A stretch of 64,000 nt of DNA from Sphingomonas baiyangensis. GTDB lineage: Bacteria; Pseudomonadota; Alphaproteobacteria; Sphingomonadales; Sphingomonadaceae. The notes under the pieces were generated by a model. The model was not told where the DNA came from, did no database searches, and was given only the letters and a program-made list of their open reading frames with translations. Where the stretch lies: positions 1,000,146 to 1,064,145 of the forward strand of contig NZ_SWKR01000002.1 in the NCBI RefSeq assembly GCF_005144715.1, in the 5' to 3' direction. Made by a program: the position numbers and the translations under genes. This document shows, in pieces, positions 34,999 to 45,367 of this stretch; the stretch's first letter is position 1; each line of letters starts with the position of its first letter.

Positions 34999-37900
34999 AT
35001 GGCTACCAGCTTCATCGTAAATCTTGCCGACCTCACCAAGATCCTCGAACAGATCAAGGTCGCCGAGCTTCATGCCTCGACGCCCGGCATGTCGCTGCTC
35101 CAGGCCATCCAGCAATATTTCGGCGTGTCTGCCGCCAATGCGGCGCTGCTGCCCGTGGGGCTGCGCACCGTCGACGGACGCGACAACAATCTGCTGCCCG
35201 GTAATTCCGAATATGGCGCGGCCGACACGCTGTTCCCGCGGATGACGACGCCGCGCTACCTCAACGATACCGACGGCGATTCGATCGATTTCGACGGCGC
35301 CGGCCCCGGACCCACGCTGACGGGCGGCAATTACGGGGGACCGGCATCAGTCGTCGATGCCGATCCGCGCATCATCTCGAACCTGATCGTCGACCAGACG
35401 CCGGCCAATCCGGCAGCCGTGCAATCTGCGCTGGCGTTCGTCGGCATCACCGGATCGGCGGCAGTCGCTGCCGCCAACGCGATCGTCGCGGCATACAAGG
35501 CGACGCTGCATGCGAACGGTGCCGATGCCGCTGTCGATGCCGCGCAGGCCGCGTTGACGAGCGCAGTCACCGCGCATGCCGCCGCCGCTTCGGCGCATGG
35601 CGCCAATCAGGCGCGTGCCGACGCCTTCACCGCCGCCGATAGGCCGGCCGAGGCCGCAGTCGCGCTGGCCGATAGCGCCACGACCGCGCTCGACGCGCTA
35701 GCGACCGCGATCGACGCGTTGGTCGCGCCCGAGGCCGCGCTGAGCGCTGCCGAAAACGCGCTGGCACCCGCGGAGGCCGATTCGGCCGCTGCGTCGACGG
35801 CGCTCACTGCGGCGATCGAGGCGCGCGACGCCTATCTGGCGCTGCCGCCCGAAAACCAGGTTCCCGAGGAGCTTCAGGCGCTCGAGACCGCGGTCACGAC
35901 GGCACAGGGCGCCTTCGCCGCCGCCGAGGCTGTCGCACAGCCGCTGCGCGACGACGTGGCCGATGCGCTCGCCACCGTGCAACCGCTGCGCGCCGCTGCC
36001 GCCGATGCGTTCACCGCAGCGTCCGATGCCGCCGTCGCGCTGCTCGCTGCGGCCGATGCCGCCGCCAATGCGCTCGATCCCGCCGGTGCCGCGGACTTTA
36101 CCACACCCGAGGCGCTTGCCGCCGCTGCAACCGCGCAGGCGCTGGTCGATGCGCTGGGCGCGATCGTGGCGGGCGGCGTGCAGGCGGACGATCTTGCCGC
36201 CGCCGAGGCCGCCGTCTCGGCGTTCGCAGCCGCGATCGGCGATTTCGCCGCCAGCGCGGTGCTGATCGAGACCGAGCGTGCCGATGCGGTGAGCGATGCG
36301 GCGGCGAGCCAGCTCATGCTCGACGGCGCGACGACGGCGCTCAACGCCGCGCAGACGACGTATGACAATGCCGTCGCGCTCGCCAACACCACCGGCACGC
36401 CCGAGGAGGCCGCAGCGTTCCTCTCGGAAACGATCGCCGAATATGGCATCGAGGAAGGCACCGAAGGCGGGTTGTTCATCCCCAACGTGTCGCCCGATGT
36501 CGGGCTGTCGCAGAGCTTCAATTCGTGGATGACGTTCTTTGGCCAGTTCTTCGACCACGGCCTCGACCTCGTCACCAAGGGCGGTTCGGGCACCGTCTAC
36601 GTGCCGCTCACCGCTGACGATCCGCTCGTCGCTGGCGCCGACAAGGTGTTCGGCACCGCCGACGATCTGCCCGCGCACCTGCGCTTCATGGCGTTGACGC
36701 GCGCGACGCCGACGATCGACGAAACCGGCCAGCGCCAGCACGAGAACCAGACGACGGCGTTTGTCGATCAGAACCAGACCTATACCTCGCACGCATCGCA
36801 CCAGGTGTTCCTGCGCGAATATGCGCGGCTCGACCTCGACGGGAACGGCGCGCGCACGCTCTCGACGGGCCACCTGCTCGACCACAGCGAAACCGAGGGC
36901 GGGCTGGCCGACTGGGGCGACGTGAAGGCGCAGGCACTGACGATGCTGGGCATCGCGCTTGGCGATCTCGACGTGCTCGACGGGCCGCTGCTCGCGACCG
37001 ACCCCTATGGCAACCTCATTCTCGGCGCCAATGGATATGCGCAACTGGTGATGGCGCCCGATGCCGAGCATGCCGAACCCTGGTTGAAGGAAGGCAGTCC
37101 CGACGGCAGCGTGACCACGGCGGGCGCGCTGCGGACCGGCCACGCCTTTCTCGACGACATCGCGCATCATGCGGCCCCCGGTCGCTGGGATTCGAACGGC
37201 GACGGCCGGGTGACTGGCGCCGACGCCTTCAAGGTCGCCGATGCCGATCCGGGCACGGGCGACGACGGCATCGCCGGCACCTATGACGACGAGATGCTCG
37301 ACGCGCATTTCGCCACCGGCGACGGGCGCGGCAACGAGAATATCGCGCTCAGCGCCGTGCACTCGGTATTCCATTCGGAGCACAACCGGCTGGTCGAGGC
37401 GAACAAGCTGACCATCCTCGAATCGGGCGACCGCGCGTTCATCAACGAATGGCTGCTGGTCGATTTGGGGCCGGGTGACGTGATCCCCGGAGATCCTTCC
37501 GAGCTGGTATGGGACGGCGCACGGCTGTTCCAGGCGGCGCGCTTCGTCAACGAGATGCAGTACCAGCATCTGGTGTTCGAGGAGTTCGCACGGCGCCTCC
37601 AGCCCGCGATCGATCCGTTCGTGTTCACCAACACCGCCGATATCGACCCAGGCATCGTCGCCGAGTTCGCGCATGTCGTCTATCGTTTCGGCCATTCGAT
37701 GCTGACCGACACCGTCGAGCGGCTGAACAACGATCTGGAGACTGTCGACGGCGGCGAGCAGCTCACGCTGATCGAGGCGTTCCTCAACCCGACGCTGTAT
37801 ACCGCGACGGGAGCCGATGCCGCCGAGATTAACGCCAATCTGGTGCGCGGGCTGACGCGTGATCGCGGCAACGAGATCGACGAGTTCGTCGTGCCGGCGC

Positions 37901-40900
37901 TGCAGAGCAACCTGCTGGGGCTGCCGCTCGACCTTGCCACGCTCAACATCGCACGCGGTCGCGAAGCGGGCATCGGTTCGCTGAACGAGATCCGCGCCGA
38001 GCTGTACAACGACTTCGCGCTTGCCGACCTCAAGCCTTATGTGAGCTGGGCCGACTTCGCGCAGAACATGCGCAATCCCGCGTCGCTCGTGAACTTCCTC
38101 GCGGCGTACGGCACGCACCCGACCATCACCGGCGCGACCACGATGGTCGCCAAGCGCACCGCCGCGCTCGAGCTCGTATTCGGCGTCGACCAGAATGGCG
38201 ACAATAGCGTGCCCGCCGATCGCGTGGCGTTCCTTACCGCGACGGGCGCCTGGGCCGGCGGCAATCTCGGCGGCCTCAATCTCGTCGACTTCTGGATCGG
38301 CAGCCTTGCCGAGGAGCGCCCCGAATTCGGCGGGATGCTTGGCTCGACCTTCAACTTCATCTTCGAGCACCAGATGGAGAGCCTCGAGGATGGCGACCGC
38401 TTCTATTATCTTTCGCGCACGCAGGGCATGAACCTGCTCAACCAGCTCGAGCCCAATACCTTCACCGATCTGGTGATGCGCAACACCGACCTGTCCGATC
38501 CCTATGCGACGCACCTGCCGGGGTCGCTGTTCTCGACGCCCGACCTCATCCTCGAGCTCGACCGCGCGATCGCGCAGGCCGAGCCCGACCCCACCTGGGA
38601 CGATCCGCTGCTCGACGCCATCGCGCCCAAGGTCGTGCGTGTGGTGAGCGGCGTGGTCGACGCGAACGACCATGACGTGGGCGGCGAGCTGCGCTTCTCG
38701 GGCGGCGAGCATGTCGTGATAGGCGGCACCGAGGGCAACGACATCCTGACTGCCGATCTGGGCGACGACACGCTCTGGGGTGATGGCGGCGACGATTACA
38801 TCAACGGCGGCGGCGGTGCCGACAATGTGTTCGGCGGCGACGGCGACGATGTGATCGAGGATAATTTCGGCGACGATTTCCTGCGTGGCGAAGCGGGCAA
38901 CGACGTCATCAGCGCGGCGCGCGGCGTCGATCTGGTATTCGGCGGCGAAGGCAATGACGCGATCTTCCTCGGGCAGGACATGTCGGAGGTGTTCGGCGGC
39001 GAGGGCAACGACTTCATCCTCGGCAGCTCGGGCCCCGACGGGCTGTTCGGCAACGAGGGCGACGACTGGATCGAAGGCGGCGAAGGGTTCGACGTCATCT
39101 CGGCCGACAATTCGGAATTGTTCTTCAACTCCGCGGTCATCGGCCATGACGTGATGTGGGGCCAGGGCAACGACCAAGACTATGACATGGAATCGGGCGA
39201 CGACATCGCGGTGTCGGGCGCCGGCGTCGAACGCTTCGAGGGCATGTTCGGCTTCGACTGGGTGATCGCCAAGTTCGATCCGGCGGGCGCCGATTTCGAC
39301 TTCAACATCCCGATCTTCACCACCGAGCTCGACGACATCCTGCGCGACCGTTTCGACAAGGTCGAAGGCGCGTCGGGCTGGCGGCACAACGACGTGATCG
39401 TGGGCGCCGACGCCGGGCAGACGCTGGGCGGCATCCTCGCGATCGAGCTGCCGGCGGGCGAGACGCGCGTGGACCATGCGCTGACGCAGGAAGGCATCGA
39501 CCGGATCGAGGGGCTGCGCGGCTTCCTTGACGATGCGCTGACCACCATCGCGGGAATCACCGGTGCCGATGCCGATCACTATATCGATGGCGACATCCTG
39601 ATGGGCGGCGCCGGCAGCGACCTGCTGAAGGGCAATGGCGGCTTCGACATCATCGATGGCGACGCCTGGCTCAACGTGCGCATCCGCATCAATGTCGACG
39701 GGCAGGAATATACCGCCGACTCGCTCAACAGCGACCGGCATGTGGCCGGCGAGCAGGCGGGCAAGGTCTATTTTGTCGGCGGCGCGTTCGACGGGATGGT
39801 CGCCTTTGGCGGCAAGTCGCTCACCTCGCTGCTGGTCGATCGCACGATCAATCCCGGCGAGATGGAGATCGTGCGCGAGATCCGCACCGATCCGACGGCC
39901 GGCAACAGCATCGACACCGCGGTCTATCGCGGCACGCTGGCGGAATATGAGATCGAGGGCCTCCAAACGAGCGGCCCCGACAATAGCGGCACGATCCTGC
40001 GCCGCCCGTGGGACGTGAACGGCGACGGCTTCATCGCGGTACGCGACCGCGACGATGGCGAGACCGGCGCGACGATCACCGGCCCCGATGGCGAGCCGGT
40101 CACGCTCACCTCGCGCGGCATCGTCACCGACAATGTCGACCTCATCCGCAACATCGAGCAGTTGCAGTTCAGCGACGTGCGGCTGACGATCGCGGGCGAG
40201 AACGCGCCCGCCACGGGAACGCTGACGATCAACGATCCGAGCGACTTCGGCGGGCTGGTGACGCCCACCGTCGGCCAGGTGCTGAGCGTTTCGCTTGCCG
40301 ACCTGATCGATGCCGACGGGATCGCGCTCGACGCCAACGGCCTGCCGGCGGGCATGACGGTGGAGTGGCAGGCCGCCTTGCTCAACAGCGGTGGCGGCTG
40401 GACCACGGTCGGCACCGGCCCGACCTATACCGTGCCGTCGGCGCATGTGGGCGAGAATATCCGCGCGGTGGTGCGCTTCGAGGATCTGGCGGGCGCGAGC
40501 GAGCAGCTCACCTCGCAGCCGAGCGAAGCGGTGACGGCGCCCTTCTTCGTTGACGAGAACAGCCCGACGGGCACGGTCGTGAGCCTGACGATCCCGTTTG
40601 ATCCCGATGCCGATGCGCGCAGCTTCGTCGGCGGGCCGGTGCCCGATATCGACCCGGCGACGCTGTTCCACGAGATCGATCCGCTGTCGGACGCCGACGG
40701 GCGCTTCACGATCGTGCTCAACGGCACCGATGCCAACGGCAACCCGCGCTACTCGCTGGTGGTCAACCAGGGCGGCGCCGCCAACCTCAACTATGAGGAC
40801 GTGCAGACGCCCGTCGACAACGAGTATCAGATCGTCATCAACAGCTATGCCGACCAGCCGGCGACGCCCGAGAACCTCGTCGCGGTGCGCCAGTTCACCG

Positions 40901-43383
40901 TGCGGCTGAACGATGTGGGCGAAGCGCCGACCGATATCGAATGGGTAGGCGTGTTCCCGAGCGACGTGTCGATCCCGCTCGCCAACAGCGTCGTCGGCAA
41001 CGCAATCGGCATTGGCGACGAGAGCTATCATCACAGCCTGCTGCCGAGCAGCACCGCGGGCTTCGTCATCGCATCCGATGGCACCGTGACGCGCACCGGA
41101 TCGAGCCTTGCGCAGAACGGCGTCTACCAGCTCGATGTGGTAGCAGCCGGCGGCGGCGAGCAGCTTTCCGAACGCTTCGTCATCCGCACCGGCGCCTTCA
41201 CGACCAACGACGATATCGTGGGCGGTCTGGGTAGCGACATCATCTACAGCCTGACGGGCAATGACACGCTGGGCGGCGATGCCGGCGACGACACGCTGTA
41301 CGGCCAGTCGGGCAATGACATCCTGAACGGTGGTGCTGGCGACGACACGCTTATAGGCGGCGCGGGCACCGACAGCGTTAACGGCGGCACCGGCGACGAT
41401 CTCATCATCTACCGCCATATCGACGGTGTCGACACCATCAACGGTGGCGCCGATTTCGACACGCTGGCGATCATGGGTGCCGGCGGCACCCAGACGATCA
41501 GCGTCACCTATGACGGCATACGCCTGACCGGTGTGGGCGGCGGCAGCATCGCCAATGTCGAGCAGGTCACGCTCGACCTGTTCGCAGGTTCGGACATGCT
41601 CAGCATCGTCTCGAACGCCGCGGTGATCGTCGATCTGAGCGCGGGCACTGCAAGCGGCTTTGCCTCCATCGCGGGTGTGGAGAACATCCAGACGGGCAAC
41701 GGGGCCGACCAGGTGACGCTCGATGGCGCAGCGAGCACGGTGATGACCGGACTGGGCGACGACACGGTAGTGGCGACCGTCGACAACCAGCAGGACAGGC
41801 TGCGCGGCCAGGGCGGCTTCGACACGCTCGATTACTCTGCCTATGCCACGGGTCTTGGCATCGCGCTTACGAATTCGGTTGTCACGGGCTCGGGCACGAC
41901 CACCGCGACCTCCGATACCATCGCCGAGTTCGAACATGTGATCGGCGGATCGGGTAACGACACGATCGCCGGTACGGGTCTTGGCAACCGACTCGACGGC
42001 GGCAGCGGCGGTGACACGCTGCGCGGCCTCAACGGCGACGATCACCTGATCGGCGGACTGGGTGACGATACGCTCGAAGGCGGCATGGGTACCGATACGA
42101 TCGAGGGCGGCGCTGGGAACGACGTCATTCGCTGGTTCATCGGCGACGGCGCCGATAGCGTCGATGGCGGCGCCGATACCGACCGTGTCGACATTCTCGG
42201 TTCGAACCTGGCGCAGACGGTGAACGTGGTGTTCGACGGGACGCGCATCACGCATGTGGCTGGCGGCAGCTATGCCGACGTCGAGAGCTTCACGCTCGAC
42301 ATGGGCACCGGCATGGATACGCTGACCTACACGACCAGTGCCGACCTGACGATCGATTTGGGTGCGGGCGCCGCGACAGGCTTTGCTTCGGTCGCCGGTG
42401 TAGAGCATGTCCGCACCGGATCGGGCGACGACATCATCCGGACGCACGCGGGTGCGAGCAACGTGTTCGCGGGTGACGGCGAGGATGCCGTGATCGTCGC
42501 CGTCGACAATGTTGTCGAGCAGTTCCAGGGCGAAGGCGGCACCGACACGATCGACTATTCGGCGTATACGGCGGCGCTGCGCATCATGCTTCCGGGCGGC
42601 GTGGTCATGGGTTCGGGCAGCACGGCGGCGACCTCGGACGTGATTGGCGGCTTCGAAAACGCGATCGGCGGGCAGGGCGCCGATGTGCTGACGGGCGACG
42701 GCGGCGCCAATGTGCTCGACGGCGGCGGCGGCAGCGACCGTATTCTCGCAGGCGGCGGCGACGATACCGTCCGTCAGTCAGCGGGCCAAGCGGGCCGCGA
42801 CTTCGTCGATGGCGGGGCGGGAACCGATACCTATGTGCTGACCGGCGATGCCAGTGCCGAGGCATTCGTGATCTATGCCCGCGCGGCGGCGATCACGGCA
42901 GGGTTCGTGCCCGTCAACGCGTCGGTCGAGATCGTCATCGTGCGCAACGGCAACGTCATCGCCGAGCTCGACAATATCGAGGAGATCGTCGTCGATACGG
43001 TCGAGGTATCGGCGAACGACGGCAACGGCGTGCCGAATGGCGGCACGTCGGGCGGCGACACGATCAGCGTGGCGGGCGATTTCGCGGCGCCGTTCACCAG
43101 CCTCGACTACAGCACGATCACGGTCAACGGCGGCGCGGGGACCGATGTGGTCGACATCAGCGCGCTCGCATCGGATCACCGGATCGTGTTCAACAACGTA
43201 GAGGGTGGTGACAGCCTTGTCGGGCCGGTGCGCGCGCAGGACGAACTGTTCGGTGCCGACGGTGCGGCGATCGACATGCGCGCCTTCCAGGCTGCCGATG
43301 CATTGCAAGAGCCGGTATCGGCGGGCTTCACCGAACGCGGCTTCGCGACCGACCTTTCACTGCCGATGCCAGCACTGGTGTGA
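34999..43383 (+). CDS. Giant RTX heme peroxidase, MopA-like, 2,794 residues
   Basis: Predicted secreted multi-domain peroxidase. Residues 1-125 contain the same GLRTVDG/DPRIISN start as the smaller peroxidase. An Ala-rich, probably helical insert spans about 135-500. The catalytic domain has Asp519-His520 (FFGQFFDHGLD), Arg777 and Glu780 (GDGRGNEN), proximal His899 (YRFGHS) and NIARGRE. Ca2+ nonapeptide repeats lie at about 1241-1371, 2075-2138, 2314-2398 and 2474-2610, with cadherin-like modules near 1740-2070. This layout resembles MopA, the Mn(II)-oxidising peroxidase of Aurantimonas and Erythrobacter. ATG 34999 follows GGGGGAA. No signal peptide, so type I export is inferred. Confidence 0.9.
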   Translation: MATSFIVNLADLTKILEQIKVAELHASTPGMSLLQAIQQYFGVSAANAALLPVGLRTVDGRDNNLLPGNSEYGAADTLFPRMTTPRYLNDTDGDSIDFDGAGPGPTLTGGNYGGPASVVDADPRIISNLIVDQTPANPAAVQSALAFVGITGSAAVAAANAIVAAYKATLHANGADAAVDAAQAALTSAVTAHAAAASAHGANQARADAFTAADRPAEAAVALADSATTALDALATAIDALVAPEAALSAAENALAPAEADSAAASTALTAAIEARDAYLALPPENQVPEELQALETAVTTAQGAFAAAEAVAQPLRDDVADALATVQPLRAAAADAFTAASDAAVALLAAADAAANALDPAGAADFTTPEALAAAATAQALVDALGAIVAGGVQADDLAAAEAAVSAFAAAIGDFAASAVLIETERADAVSDAAASQLMLDGATTALNAAQTTYDNAVALANTTGTPEEAAAFLSETIAEYGIEEGTEGGLFIPNVSPDVGLSQSFNSWMTFFGQFFDHGLDLVTKGGSGTVYVPLTADDPLVAGADKVFGTADDLPAHLRFMALTRATPTIDETGQRQHENQTTAFVDQNQTYTSHASHQVFLREYARLDLDGNGARTLSTGHLLDHSETEGGLADWGDVKAQALTMLGIALGDLDVLDGPLLATDPYGNLILGANGYAQLVMAPDAEHAEPWLKEGSPDGSVTTAGALRTGHAFLDDIAHHAAPGRWDSNGDGRVTGADAFKVADADPGTGDDGIAGTYDDEMLDAHFATGDGRGNENIALSAVHSVFHSEHNRLVEANKLTILESGDRAFINEWLLVDLGPGDVIPGDPSELVWDGARLFQAARFVNEMQYQHLVFEEFARRLQPAIDPFVFTNTADIDPGIVAEFAHVVYRFGHSMLTDTVERLNNDLETVDGGEQLTLIEAFLNPTLYTATGADAAEINANLVRGLTRDRGNEIDEFVVPALQSNLLGLPLDLATLNIARGREAGIGSLNEIRAELYNDFALADLKPYVSWADFAQNMRNPASLVNFLAAYGTHPTITGATTMVAKRTAALELVFGVDQNGDNSVPADRVAFLTATGAWAGGNLGGLNLVDFWIGSLAEERPEFGGMLGSTFNFIFEHQMESLEDGDRFYYLSRTQGMNLLNQLEPNTFTDLVMRNTDLSDPYATHLPGSLFSTPDLILELDRAIAQAEPDPTWDDPLLDAIAPKVVRVVSGVVDANDHDVGGELRFSGGEHVVIGGTEGNDILTADLGDDTLWGDGGDDYINGGGGADNVFGGDGDDVIEDNFGDDFLRGEAGNDVISAARGVDLVFGGEGNDAIFLGQDMSEVFGGEGNDFILGSSGPDGLFGNEGDDWIEGGEGFDVISADNSELFFNSAVIGHDVMWGQGNDQDYDMESGDDIAVSGAGVERFEGMFGFDWVIAKFDPAGADFDFNIPIFTTELDDILRDRFDKVEGASGWRHNDVIVGADAGQTLGGILAIELPAGETRVDHALTQEGIDRIEGLRGFLDDALTTIAGITGADADHYIDGDILMGGAGSDLLKGNGGFDIIDGDAWLNVRIRINVDGQEYTADSLNSDRHVAGEQAGKVYFVGGAFDGMVAFGGKSLTSLLVDRTINPGEMEIVREIRTDPTAGNSIDTAVYRGTLAEYEIEGLQTSGPDNSGTILRRPWDVNGDGFIAVRDRDDGETGATITGPDGEPVTLTSRGIVTDNVDLIRNIEQLQFSDVRLTIAGENAPATGTLTINDPSDFGGLVTPTVGQVLSVSLADLIDADGIALDANGLPAGMTVEWQAALLNSGGGWTTVGTGPTYTVPSAHVGENIRAVVRFEDLAGASEQLTSQPSEAVTAPFFVDENSPTGTVVSLTIPFDPDADARSFVGGPVPDIDPATLFHEIDPLSDADGRFTIVLNGTDANGNPRYSLVVNQGGAANLNYEDVQTPVDNEYQIVINSYADQPATPENLVAVRQFTVRLNDVGEAPTDIEWVGVFPSDVSIPLANSVVGNAIGIGDESYHHSLLPSSTAGFVIASDGTVTRTGSSLAQNGVYQLDVVAAGGGEQLSERFVIRTGAFTTNDDIVGGLGSDIIYSLTGNDTLGGDAGDDTLYGQSGNDILNGGAGDDTLIGGAGTDSVNGGTGDDLIIYRHIDGVDTINGGADFDTLAIMGAGGTQTISVTYDGIRLTGVGGGSIANVEQVTLDLFAGSDMLSIVSNAAVIVDLSAGTASGFASIAGVENIQTGNGADQVTLDGAASTVMTGLGDDTVVATVDNQQDRLRGQGGFDTLDYSAYATGLGIALTNSVVTGSGTTTATSDTIAEFEHVIGGSGNDTIAGTGLGNRLDGGSGGDTLRGLNGDDHLIGGLGDDTLEGGMGTDTIEGGAGNDVIRWFIGDGADSVDGGADTDRVDILGSNLAQTVNVVFDGTRITHVAGGSYADVESFTLDMGTGMDTLTYTTSADLTIDLGAGAATGFASVAGVEHVRTGSGDDIIRTHAGASNVFAGDGEDAVIVAVDNVVEQFQGEGGTDTIDYSAYTAALRIMLPGGVVMGSGSTAATSDVIGGFENAIGGQGADVLTGDGGANVLDGGGGSDRILAGGGDDTVRQSAGQAGRDFVDGGAGTDTYVLTGDASAEAFVIYARAAAITAGFVPVNASVEIVIVRNGNVIAELDNIEEIVVDTVEVSANDGNGVPNGGTSGGDTISVAGDFAAPFTSLDYSTITVNGGAGTDVVDISALASDHRIVFNNVEGGDSLVGPVRAQDELFGADGAAIDMRAFQAADALQEPVSAGFTERGFATDLSLPMPALV

Positions 43384-43391
43384 ACCAGCGC

Positions 43392-43458
43392 CCATGCGCG
43401 TTGACGTGCCGCGCATGGATGGTCGCCGGGTGGGAGCGCCCCCTTCCCGCCCGGCGAC
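43392..43458. terminator. Two tandem hairpins at the 3' end of the giant peroxidase gene
   Basis: CCATGCGCG/CGCGCATGG (43392-43418) and GTCGCCGGG/CCCGGCGAC (43422-43458, with further imperfect pairing) lie in the 83-base gap between convergent genes. Neither has a U-run on either strand, so they are candidate bidirectional, possibly factor-dependent, terminators or transcript-stabilising stems. Confidence 0.5.
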
Positions 43459-43466
43459 TTCGCGTG

Positions 43467-43802
43467 TCAGGCAGTGGCGGTCAGCGCCTCGAACACATGT
43501 TCGAGCAAAGGCTCGTCGAACTGGCAGCCGGCTTCGAAATCATCGGCCCAGACGACGCGCGTCACCTTCTGCCCGTGGCCGGGCAGCGTCAGCCAGATCG
43601 TGCTGCCGGGCTTGAGCGCCGAATAGGTCTGCAATCGCGCGCCGTGCATCGAGAGATCGACGACCTTGCACAAGGTACGATCGAGCCCGCCGCGGCCGAT
43701 GCGCGCATCGAGCGAGACGGGCGCACGCGGCGAGCGTCGGCGCGAGCCGACGACGGCGGGTTCATATTCGGCAGCGAAGGAGCGGGGGGCATGCAGTGTC
43801 AT
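43467..43802 (-). CDS. PilZ-domain protein
   Basis: A 111-residue single-domain protein with the two c-di-GMP-binding elements: an Arg-rich RRRSPR near residues 21-26 (RxxxR) and DLSMHGARL near 49-57 (DxSxxG type). It probably binds cyclic di-GMP and modulates motility, polysaccharide or another output by protein contact. It stands alone, convergent with the giant peroxidase gene, and nothing around it shows its partner. Confidence 0.82.
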   Translation of the reverse strand: MTLHAPRSFAAEYEPAVVGSRRRSPRAPVSLDARIGRGGLDRTLCKVVDLSMHGARLQTYSALKPGSTIWLTLPGHGQKVTRVVWADDFEAGCQFDEPLLEHVFEALTATA

Positions 43803-43873
43803 ACGCGCACGCTACGCTCGCATCGTTAACGGCGCGTCAACGCTACACTAGCGTCGGCGCGCTACCCAAGATT

Positions 43874-44107
43874 TCAGCTCTTGCGCAGCGAAAGCCCGCC
43901 ACCGAAGCGCTTGTTGAAGCGCGCGACCTGGCCGCCGGCGTCGAGCAGGCGCTGGTTGCCGCCGGTCCATGCCGGATGCGCCAGCGGATCGATCTCGAGC
44001 GTCATCGTGTCGCCTTCCTTGCCCCAGGTGGAGCGCGTTTCGTACACGGTGCCGTCGGTCATCTGGACCTTGATCATGTGGTAGTCGGGGTGGGTATCGG
44101 CTTTCAC
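43874..44107 (-). CDS. rpmE: 50S ribosomal protein L31 (cysteine-free form)
   Basis: Ribosomal protein L31, 77 residues, with the usual HPDYH start and [12 protein letters not shown] near the end. GTG 44107 is preferred over ATG 44125: GGAGA lies 6 bases before the GTG and the product then begins KADTHPDYH as in family members. The ATG would add an atypical MTRRKD and leave the ribosome site inside the coding region. All four zinc-binding Cys of classical L31 are absent, the zinc-independent variant. Confidence 0.93.
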   Translation of the reverse strand: MKADTHPDYHMIKVQMTDGTVYETRSTWGKEGDTMTLEIDPLAHPAWTGGNQRLLDAGGQVARFNKRFGGGLSLRKS

Positions 44108-44199
44108 GTCTTTTCTCCGGGTCATGCCGCTGGTTTCCGACCAGCAGCGAAGGCGCGGCCCCTAGCAGAGGCGCGCGCCGAGGGCAATTGGGCGAAGGC

Positions 44200-44678
<479 letters not shown>

Positions 44679-44682
<4 letters not shown>

Positions 44683-45326
44683 CGGCCCTGCGGCGCCGCA
44701 GGTGCCGGCGTCGCGGCTGCGGGTGCGGCCTGCTGCTGGCCCTGGCCGCCGGGCTGCCAGCCGGCGGGCGGCGTGATCGTCACGCTCGGCACCAGGCGGT
44801 TGAGCTCGGCGGCGATGTCGGCGGTGATGTCGTTGGTGGGCTGCGTGAACAGCGTCGCTTCAGGACGAAGCAGCAGCGAGACCTTCTTGCGAGCGACGGC
44901 GGCGTTGACCGCGGCCTGGAGCTGCGCACTGATCTGCTCGAGCGCATAGGCGCGCGCGCGTTGTGCCGGCTCGGTCAGCCGCGCGAGCTCCTGATTGGCG
45001 GCCTGCTCGCGCGTCTGGATCGTCTGCGCCTGCGTGCGCAGCGTGTTCTGGTTGGCGTTGGGCTGCGCGGCTGCCGTCTGGTACGCCTGGATCAGCGGCG
45101 CGAGCTCGGCCTGCAGCGCCTGCTGGCGCGTCTGCGCCTGCTGAATCTGCGCGGCATAGGTCGTCTGGATCTGCGACTGGGCGGTCTTCCACGCATTGCT
45201 CTGCGCGACGGCGCCTTCGGGATTGGCGACGGCGATACCCGCGGTCTGCGCCGATGCCGGGACGGCGACGGCAGCAATGGCGAGCGGCGCCGCGACGGCG
45301 GCGAGGAAATGGCTGGGACGGATCAT
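44679..45326 (-). CDS. OmpH/Skp-family periplasmic chaperone
   Basis: A 215-residue exported protein (signal ends AVPASA). It has a Gln/Ala-rich region, about residues 45-150, predicted to form the long coiled-coil arms of Skp, which hold unfolded outer-membrane proteins. A Pro/Ala/Gln-rich tail is unusual for Skp and probably disordered. It lies 41 bases after bamA, its functional partner in outer-membrane assembly, and overlaps fabZ. Confidence 0.88.
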
Positions 45327-45367
45327 GAGCGTTCGATTCCTTGGGGTTGCGATAGATGGCGACGCGA

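Noticed and set aside
38720..39110. DNA-level tandem repeat that might suggest a minisatellite
   Set aside because: These are codons for Ca2+-binding nonapeptides (GGxGxDxxx) in frame within the giant peroxidase; protein-level repeats explain them.
35698..42447. 2,249-codon open frame on the minus strand opposite the giant peroxidase
   Set aside because: It is antisense to a gene with clear peroxidase and RTX motifs. Its composition (His/Asp/Arg/Val) is what the reverse frame of GGC-GAC-rich repeats gives, and no domain is recognisable.
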